Assembly (NCBI GenBank): GCA_934675795.1
Contig: CAKURW010000065.1
Location: 1 to 5,011 of the forward strand
Source: an uncultured Collinsella sp.
GTDB lineage: Bacteria > Actinomycetota > Coriobacteriia > Coriobacteriales > Coriobacteriaceae
DNA length: 5,011 nucleotides
Reading direction: 5' to 3'
Under the pieces are notes generated by a model, which saw nothing but the letters and a program-made list of their open reading frames with translations, was not told where the DNA came from and ran no database searches. The stretch's first letter is position 1, and the number at the start of each line of letters is the position of its first letter. The translations under genes and the position numbers were made by a program. This document shows, one piece after another, positions 1 through 5,011 of this stretch.

Positions 1-72
1 GGGAGCGACCGTTTGCAATACCCTCTGGCCGGCATCTTCATACCGTTCGCCGAGTATGCCAAGGTTTACTAA
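1..72 (+). CDS. 3' end of an unidentified gene (partial)
   Basis: Reading from base 1, there are 23 sense codons followed by TAA at 70-72. The translated tail is GSDRLQYPLAGIFIPFAEYAKVY. Codon choice (GCC, GGC, ATC, TTC, CCG) matches the G/C-ending bias of the genes downstream, and the other forward frames translate to less protein-like strings. The start and most of the gene lie outside the window. The tail is moderately hydrophobic with no motif I recognise, so I give no function. No clear intrinsic terminator follows: the A-run at 70-76 is not preceded by a good hairpin. At only 24 codons this could be a chance open frame, but its codon use favours a real C-terminus. Confidence 0.45.
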   Translation, partial: GSDRLQYPLAGIFIPFAEYAKVY

Positions 73-184
73 AAAACACGCAGGTGGGGCCGTTGAGCTG
101 CGCAAATGTTAGCTAAAGGTGACTTGAAATATTGAGCTATTGAGCGCGCCTGCGGAAAGGACATCCCGTTATTTTGCCGAAAAA

Positions 185-230
185 CGGGCCGCAGTTTCCG
201 GTTGGGCCCGCTAGCGGAAACTGCGACCCG
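185..230. repeat. Stem-loop of repeat unit 1
   Basis: The arms at 185-200 and 215-230 pair at 15 of 16 positions, with one C-A mismatch (189/226). They enclose a 14-base loop that itself contains the palindrome GGGCCC (204-209). There is no T-run after the stem, so it is not a typical intrinsic terminator. It could be a protein-binding palindrome, a transcript-stabilising structure or a REP-like element. Confidence 0.75.
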
Positions 231-246
231 GTATCAGCTCTCAAAA

Positions 247-292
247 CGGGACACGGTTTCCGGTTGAGCTTTCAGACGGAAACTGCGGCCCG
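247..292. repeat. Stem-loop of repeat unit 2
   Basis: The arms at 247-262 and 277-292 form 13 Watson-Crick pairs and one G-T wobble, with two mismatches (251/288 and 253/286), around a 14-base loop. The right arm is the exact reverse complement of the left arm of unit 1 (185-200), so the two units can also pair with each other. Confidence 0.7.
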
Positions 293-397
293 GAATCCAC
301 GCTCAAACCGGGACAAGCTTTCCGCAAGGCAGCCCCAGGCACCCCCGGACGCAAACCTCAGTCAACTCTACATAGATCTCAATAGATCTGCCGAGAA

Positions 398-428
398 CTC
401 AAACAGTGCATCTACCTGCGCATTTGAG
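398..428. promoter_or_regulatory. CTCAAA/TTTGAG inverted repeat, possible regulator site
   Basis: CTCAAA at 398-403 is mirrored by TTTGAG at 423-428 across a 19-base spacer. The half-site resembles that of the HspR operator HAIR (CTTGAGT-N7-ACTCAAG), but the order of the halves is reversed and the spacing is wrong, so this is not a canonical HAIR. It sits about 50-75 bases upstream of the proposed promoter hexamers. I list it because the operon carries hspR and some operator is expected here; the assignment is weak. Confidence 0.2.
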
Positions 429-445
429 AACCTAAACTTTCAGAG

Positions 446-459
446 ATAAGAAATCTTAT
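446..459. repeat. Short perfect inverted repeat ATAAGA-AA-TCTTAT
   Basis: A 6-bp perfect inverted repeat with a 2-base spacer lies in AT-rich sequence just upstream of the proposed dnaK promoter. It is the size of a repressor or activator site, but in AT-rich DNA such a repeat can occur by chance. No known operator consensus fits it. Confidence 0.3.
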
Positions 460-464
460 ATGAA

Positions 465-507
465 TTGACTTAGATTTTGTATATTCCAGCCCATAAGGGG
501 ATACACT
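465..507 (+). promoter_or_regulatory. Probable dnaK promoter region
   Basis: This AT-rich zone is the best promoter candidate ahead of dnaK. One reading uses TTGTAT (477-482) as -35 and TACACT (502-507) as -10, with a long 19-bp spacer. A better -35 word, TTGACT (465-470), has no good -10 at 16-18 bp. The region is clearly promoter-like in composition, but the exact hexamers are uncertain. A start near 513-515 would give a leader of about 72 bases containing the hairpin at 530-554. Confidence 0.45.
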
Positions 508-529
508 ACATCCTGAAAGACAAGCCGAA

Positions 530-554
530 GCGTCGCGCGGCAGTCCGCCGACGC
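530..554 (+). promoter_or_regulatory. GC-rich hairpin in the dnaK leader
   Basis: GCGTCG (530-535) pairs with CGACGC (549-554), and GCGG (537-540) pairs with CCGC (545-548). This gives a 10-bp stem with one bulged C (536) and the 4-base loop CAGT. It ends 17 bases before the GAGAGGGA ribosome binding site (572-579), which stays outside the stem. It is too stable for a simple melting thermometer over its own site. Stabilising the 5' end of the mRNA is a plausible role, but this is inference. Confidence 0.6.
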
Positions 555-586
555 GGCGCGAACGCACAAGAGAGAGGGAATTTCTA

Positions 587-2479
<1,893 letters not shown>

Positions 2480-2481
2480 TC

Positions 2482-3324
2482 ATGTCCGCCCGTAAAGCTC
2501 GCACGGAGGCGGCCGCCGCTGGCGCCGCCCCCGTTGACTCTGAGGAGAAGGACGTGAAGATTCCCGTAGAGGCCGTTGACGATACCGAGGCCAACGAGGC
2601 CCCGGCCGCCGAGGCTGCCGAGAACCAGGTAGAGGATTCCAACAAGGAGGCGACGATGACCGAGGACGAGATGGTGGAAGCCGCTATCCGCGCCGGTGAA
2701 GAAGCCGCCGACAACGACTTTAAGCTCAAGTTCGAGCAGGCCCAGAAGGAGCTTGCCGACGTGCGCAATGAGCTCGATGCTGCGGCAGAGGCTCAGAAGG
2801 CCGCCGAGGACAAAGCAAAGGACGCCACCGAGCGTACCGCCCGTCTGCAGGCCGACTGGGAGAACTTCCGTCGCCGCACCGCCAATGAGCGTATCGCCGA
2901 GCGCGAGCGCGCGACCGAGAAGCTTGTCACCGCGCTGTTGCCGGTGATTGACGATATCGAGCGCGCGATCGACCATGCCCGCAGTCAAGAGCTTTCCGAC
3001 GACTTTAAGCAGTTCGTTGATGGCGTTGACGCGGTACATGCCAAGCTGCTCGACGTGTTTGCGCATGAGGGCGTTGAGCCCATCGACCCCAAGGGCGAGG
3101 CGTTCGATCCGCTCGAGCATCAGGCTGTGGGTCGCGTCGAGGACGCATCGCAGTACGACGAGACCGTCAACGATGTGTACCAGAAGGGTTACCGCATGGC
3201 GGATCGCATCCTGCGTTCCGCGATGGTGACGGTGACCTACGGTGGCGAGAAGCGCCCCGCACCGGAGCCCGAAGCGGCGCCCGAGGATGCTACGGCCGAT
3301 ACGGTCGAGAGTACCGAGGAGTAA
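2482..3324 (+). CDS. grpE: Nucleotide exchange factor GrpE
   Basis: Homodimeric co-chaperone that releases ADP from DnaK. From the first ATG it has 280 residues, long for GrpE (usually about 180-230). Residues 1-75 are Ala/Glu-rich and probably disordered. About 78-150 form the long coiled-coil helix, including RLQADWENFRRR (121-132). ALLPVIDDIERAI (151-163) lies in the helical bundle. The beta domain carries FDPLEHQAV (208-216) and VYQKGYRMADRILRSAMVTV (232-251), the family signature, with Ser where LLRPA-type sequences have Pro. An acidic Pro/Ala-rich tail ends the protein. The ATG lies 2 bases after the dnaK stop, with GAGGA (2468-2472) inside dnaK as ribosome site, suggesting translational coupling. 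An in-frame ATG at 2656 has a stronger ribosome site and would give 222 residues, so the true start is uncertain. Confidence 0.97.
   Translation: MSARKARTEAAAAGAAPVDSEEKDVKIPVEAVDDTEANEAPAAEAAENQVEDSNKEATMTEDEMVEAAIRAGEEAADNDFKLKFEQAQKELADVRNELDAAAEAQKAAEDKAKDATERTARLQADWENFRRRTANERIAERERATEKLVTALLPVIDDIERAIDHARSQELSDDFKQFVDGVDAVHAKLLDVFAHEGVEPIDPKGEAFDPLEHQAVGRVEDASQYDETVNDVYQKGYRMADRILRSAMVTVTYGGEKRPAPEPEAAPEDATADTVESTEE
2644..2658 (+). promoter_or_regulatory. Strong internal Shine-Dalgarno and ATG in grpE
   Basis: AAGGAGG (2644-2650) is followed by a 5-base spacer and ATG at 2656, which is codon 59 of the grpE frame. The resulting 222-residue product keeps the whole coiled coil and beta domain and has typical GrpE length. 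It is the best ribosome site around grpE. A weaker in-frame GTG (2554) also follows a purine run (GAGGAGAAGG, 2542-2551). This may be the true start or a second start, or a by-product of the Lys-Glu-Ala codons AAG GAG GCG. Confidence 0.5.
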
Positions 3325-3329
3325 TTGAG

Positions 3330-3360
3330 AAGGGCCCCGGGGCAACACCCGGGGCCCTTT
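3330..3360 (+). terminator. Intrinsic terminator between grpE and dnaJ
   Basis: A 12-bp perfect stem (AAGGGCCCCGGG at 3330-3341 with CCCGGGGCCCTT at 3348-3359) encloses the 6-base loop GCAACA. It begins 5 bases after the grpE stop. The T-run is short (TTT, then CT), so termination may be partial. It would divide dnaK-grpE from dnaJ-hspR or lower expression of the latter by limited read-through. Confidence 0.85.
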
Positions 3361-3432
3361 CTGGCCTAGTGCCATATGAAAGCATGAGCCGTCGTCTGCA
3401 TGGGCGGCGGACGTAACAGGAGAGGAGCTACG

Positions 3433-4398
3433 ATGGCTGCAGGCAAAACCTTCTATGACATCCTGGGCGTATCCAAGAGCGCCTCCGACAAAGAGATCAA
3501 GAGCGCGTTTCGCAAGCTCGCGCAAAAATATCACCCCGATGCCGGCGGCGACGAGGCCAAGTTCAAGGAGATCAGCGAGGCCTACGAGACGCTTTCGGAC
3601 GAGAAGAAGCGCAAAGAGTACGACCAGATGCTCATGTTTGGCGGCATGCCGGGCGCGGGCGGCGCGTATGGCGGAGGCTACGGCGCCGGTGCCGGCGCGA
3701 GCGGCTGGGGCGATATCTTCGACAGTATCTTTAGCGGCAACGGCGCCTGGGGCAGCGATTGGGGCTCGGGCTTTGCCGGGGCCGCGGGCGCTGCCGGTGC
3801 GGGCGCGGGCCGCAACCGCGCGCGCAAGGGCGGCGACCTGTCGCTGACCGTCGATGTGACGGCCGAGGATGCGTTCCGCGGCGTGACGCACAAGGTCACC
3901 TACCGCATTCCCTCGACAGGCGAGCAGCAGACCATCACGGTCTCGGTGCCTGCGGGTGCGGTCGACGGCGGCAAATTGCGCTACAAGCGCCGTGGCGAGT
4001 ACGGCGTTGCCGGAGGCGAGCGCGGCGACTTGGTCGTGACCACGCATGTGGAGGAGCATCCGCTGTTTAAGCGCAAGGGTGCCGACGTGACCATGGAGGT
4101 GCCGATCTCGGTCTATGAGGCGGCGCTCGGCTGCACGGTGGATGTGCCCACGCCCGGCGGCGCGACGGTTCGTCTGAAGGTGCCCGCTGGCACCCAGACG
4201 GGCAAGAAGTTCCGTTTTAAGGAGATGGGTGCACCCGACGTTAAGCATCGCGGCCGCACGGGTGCGCTGCTCGTCGAGATCAAGGTGCAGGTTCCCACGA
4301 ACCTGTCCGACGATGAGCGCGATGCCATGACCAGGCTGCGCGAGGCCGACACGCGCGATTATCGCGAGAAGGTCAACCGTTACAAGGCGACGTACTAG
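3433..4398 (+). CDS. dnaJ: J-domain co-chaperone, class B DnaJ (no zinc finger)
   Basis: Stimulates ATP hydrolysis by DnaK and delivers substrates. From ATG 3433, preceded by AGGAGAGGAG (3418-3427), the protein has 321 residues. The J-domain spans about 6-67 with the essential HPD at 34-36. A Gly/Ala-rich linker (about 70-126) contains the helix-like DIFDSIF (94-100). Two beta-rich C-terminal substrate-binding domains follow (about 132-205 and 206-290), with [14 protein letters not shown] and [17 protein letters not shown]. The CxxCxGxG repeats of class A DnaJ are absent; the only cysteine is C234. It is therefore CbpA/DnaJ2-like in architecture despite its place in the dnaK operon. An upstream in-frame ATG at 3400 would add 11 residues, including the ribosome-site bases, and is unlikely. 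No clear promoter is visible between the terminator at 3330-3360 and this gene, so expression may depend on read-through. Confidence 0.96.
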   Translation: MAAGKTFYDILGVSKSASDKEIKSAFRKLAQKYHPDAGGDEAKFKEISEAYETLSDEKKRKEYDQMLMFGGMPGAGGAYGGGYGAGAGASGWGDIFDSIFSGNGAWGSDWGSGFAGAAGAAGAGAGRNRARKGGDLSLTVDVTAEDAFRGVTHKVTYRIPSTGEQQTITVSVPAGAVDGGKLRYKRRGEYGVAGGERGDLVVTTHVEEHPLFKRKGADVTMEVPISVYEAALGCTVDVPTPGGATVRLKVPAGTQTGKKFRFKEMGAPDVKHRGRTGALLVEIKVQVPTNLSDDERDAMTRLREADTRDYREKVNRYKATY

Positions 4399-4414
4399 GG
4401 CGGTCGTGGCGCAC

Positions 4415-4430
4415 GCCCGCGCCCGCGGGC
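4415..4430 (+). other. Short GC hairpin between dnaJ and hspR
   Basis: GCCCGC (4415-4420) pairs with GCGGGC (4425-4430) around a 4-base loop. No T-run follows (TTATGATGG), so it is not a good terminator. It may slow transcription or protect an mRNA end between dnaJ and hspR; it may also be chance in very GC-rich sequence. Confidence 0.3.
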
Positions 4431-4470
4431 TTATGATGGACGATAACGAGACGGAAAGGGGTCAGGTAGC

Positions 4471-4887
4471 ATGGCCGAGGACAATAGGAACAAACCGCTG
4501 TACATGATCAGCGTGGCGGCCGAGCTGACCGGCATGCATCCGCAGACTCTGCGCGTCTACGAGTCCAAGGGCCTGGTGAACCCTCAGCGCTCGGGCGGTA
4601 ACACGCGTCTGTATTCGCGTGCCGATATCGAGCGCCTGGAGCTCATCAACCAGCTCACCGACGAGGGCATCAACCTTGCCGGCGTGGTGCGCATCCTCGA
4701 TATGAAGGAGCGTGCCGAGGAGCGTGAGCGCGAGAACGAAAAACTCCGTGCCCGCGTACGCCAGCTCGAGGACGAGCTGCACGAGTACAAGATGCAGAAG
4801 AAGATCACCGCCCTGGCCCCGCGCGACGGCTCAGTTAACCCCGAACAGGTCATGCGTAAGCTGCTGGGCGCCGGCGGGGATTTGTAG
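4471..4887 (+). CDS. hspR: Heat-shock repressor HspR (MerR family)
   Basis: DNA-binding repressor of the dnaK operon, and often of clpB, in actinobacteria; in Streptomyces it needs DnaK as co-repressor. The 138-residue protein begins with the MerR helix-turn-helix, YMISVAAELTGMHPQTLRVY (11-30) and ESKGLV. The wing NTRLYSRADIERL (44-56) follows, and then DEGINLAGVVRIL (64-76), very typical of HspR. A charged coiled coil (about 76-108, rich in Glu and Arg) probably forms the dimer helix. No effector-binding domain follows, as usual for HspR. The ATG at 4471 has GAAAGGGG (4454-4461) 9 bases upstream. The gene lies 72 bases after dnaJ in the same direction, so it should be made with the operon it controls, giving negative feedback. 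Confidence 0.95.
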   Translation: MAEDNRNKPLYMISVAAELTGMHPQTLRVYESKGLVNPQRSGGNTRLYSRADIERLELINQLTDEGINLAGVVRILDMKERAEERERENEKLRARVRQLEDELHEYKMQKKITALAPRDGSVNPEQVMRKLLGAGGDL

Positions 4888-4914
4888 TTACGCGGGTTTA
4901 CCAACCCGCGTAAC
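4887..4914 (+). terminator. Hairpin touching the hspR stop codon
   Basis: TTACGCGGGTT (4888-4898) and AACCCGCGTAA (4903-4913) form a perfect 11-bp stem with loop TACC, extended to 12 bp by G4887, the last base of the TAG stop, with C4914. There is no T-run (CGGGCCG follows), so by itself it is a poor intrinsic terminator. It could act as a 3'-end stabiliser or a Rho-linked pause site; its role is uncertain. Confidence 0.5.
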
Positions 4915-4956
4915 GGGCCGACGCTGCGCGACGTCCAGAGCGACAATTTGTCATTC

Positions 4957-4998
4957 AAAAGGCAAGGCATGACCAGAAGGTCTATGCCTTGCCTTTTT
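4957..4998 (+). terminator. Strong intrinsic terminator of the operon
   Basis: AAAAGGCAAGGCAT (4957-4970) pairs perfectly with ATGCCTTGCCTTTT (4984-4997). The stem continues with GACC/GGTC (4971-4974 and 4979-4982) around loop AGAA, with one bulged T (4983). That is 18 base pairs followed by a T5 tract (4994-4998). The A-run on the 5' side means it may also end transcription arriving from the right. Confidence 0.93.
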
Positions 4999-5011
4999 CA
5001 TGCCAACTTGT

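Larger units (their letters stand above)
139..324. repeat. Imperfect 62-bp palindromic tandem repeat
   Basis: A motif of the form CGGGnCnCnGTTTCCG recurs at 185, 247 and 309, and its complementary form (CGGAAACTGCGnCCCG or similar) at 153, 215 and 277. Both sets are spaced by exactly 62 bases. The two complete units, 185-246 and 247-308, match at about 46 of 62 positions. The flanking copies are partial: the left one keeps only its right half (about 139-168), the right one only its left arm (309-324). Units also share a GTTGAG/GTTGGG word after the left arm and a CTCAAA word at the end. The array does not encode a convincing protein. It resembles intergenic palindromic (REP/BIME-like) repeats; whether it is dispersed in the genome cannot be judged from one window. 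Confidence 0.8.
73..586. other. Long intergenic region upstream of dnaK
   Basis: About 510 bases with no convincing gene. From left to right it holds TTGAGC words at 93-98, 132-137 and 140-145; the 62-bp palindromic repeat array (about 139-324); a C-rich stretch (326-350); a twice-repeated ATAGATCT (372-379 and 382-389); a CTCAAA/TTTGAG inverted repeat (398-403 and 423-428); a 6-bp inverted repeat (446-459); an AT-rich promoter zone; and a GC-rich leader hairpin (530-554). The composition changes sharply from GC-rich repeat to AT-rich promoter near 430. I found no CIRCE element (TTAGCACTC-N9-GAGTGCTAA) and no exact HAIR. Confidence 0.8.

Noticed and set aside
185..292. Intrinsic terminator of the upstream gene
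   Set aside because: The stems are stable, but no T-run follows either one, and the structures lie over 100 bases after the upstream stop.
139..324. CRISPR array
   Set aside because: The repeat arms are present, but the whole 62-bp unit is similar between copies, with no unique spacers, and only about 2-3 units exist with no cas genes.
423..443. Degenerate HAIR (TTTGAGA, spacer, ACTTTCAG)
   Set aside because: The left half resembles CTTGAGT, but the right half matches ACTCAAG at too few positions to be called an operator.
174..449. 91-codon plus-strand open frame upstream of dnaK
   Set aside because: It lies across the palindromic repeat array and unrelated AT-rich sequence. It has no ribosome site or recognisable protein features.
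60..586. CIRCE (HrcA) or CtsR operator
   Set aside because: No TTAGCACTC/GAGTGCTAA pair and no tandem GGTCAAA heptads are present, which agrees with hspR being the linked regulator.
3400..3432. Earlier ATG for dnaJ
   Set aside because: It would add 11 Gly/Arg-rich residues encoded partly by the Shine-Dalgarno of the 3433 start. The J-domain begins normally from 3433.

Overview
The window looks like a chromosomal segment of a high-GC Gram-positive bacterium, most likely a coriobacterium such as Collinsella. The reasons are the gene order dnaK-grpE-dnaJ-hspR, the MerR-type repressor HspR in place of HrcA/CIRCE control, strong G/C bias at third codon positions, and an AT-richer promoter region. 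The genus is inferred from overall resemblance and was not checked against any database.

Layout: positions 1-72 read as the last 23 codons and stop of an unidentified plus-strand gene. Positions 73-586 are a roughly 510-base intergenic region. It holds an imperfect 62-bp palindromic tandem repeat (about 139-324), several short TTGAG/CTCAA half-sites and small inverted repeats, an AT-rich promoter zone (about 440-510) and a GC-rich leader hairpin (530-554) just before the dnaK ribosome binding site. dnaK (587-2479) is followed after 2 bases by grpE (2482-3324). A strong intrinsic terminator (3330-3360) separates grpE from a zinc-finger-less dnaJ (3433-4398). hspR (4471-4887) comes last, followed by a hairpin touching its stop codon and a very strong terminator (4957-4998).

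How the genes work together: DnaK binds and releases unfolded polypeptides using ATP. The J-protein delivers substrates and stimulates ATP hydrolysis. GrpE exchanges ADP for ATP. HspR is the expected repressor of the operon and, in characterised actinobacteria, uses DnaK as co-repressor, so the operon encodes both its product and its own feedback switch.

I see no undescribed defence or mobile system. The points worth a second look are the 62-bp palindromic repeat array, the lack of a canonical HspR operator (HAIR) despite the linked hspR, the dnaK leader hairpin, the 'Gram-negative-like' spacing of the DnaK nucleotide-binding domain, a strong second translation start inside grpE, and the class B J-protein in the main dnaK operon.
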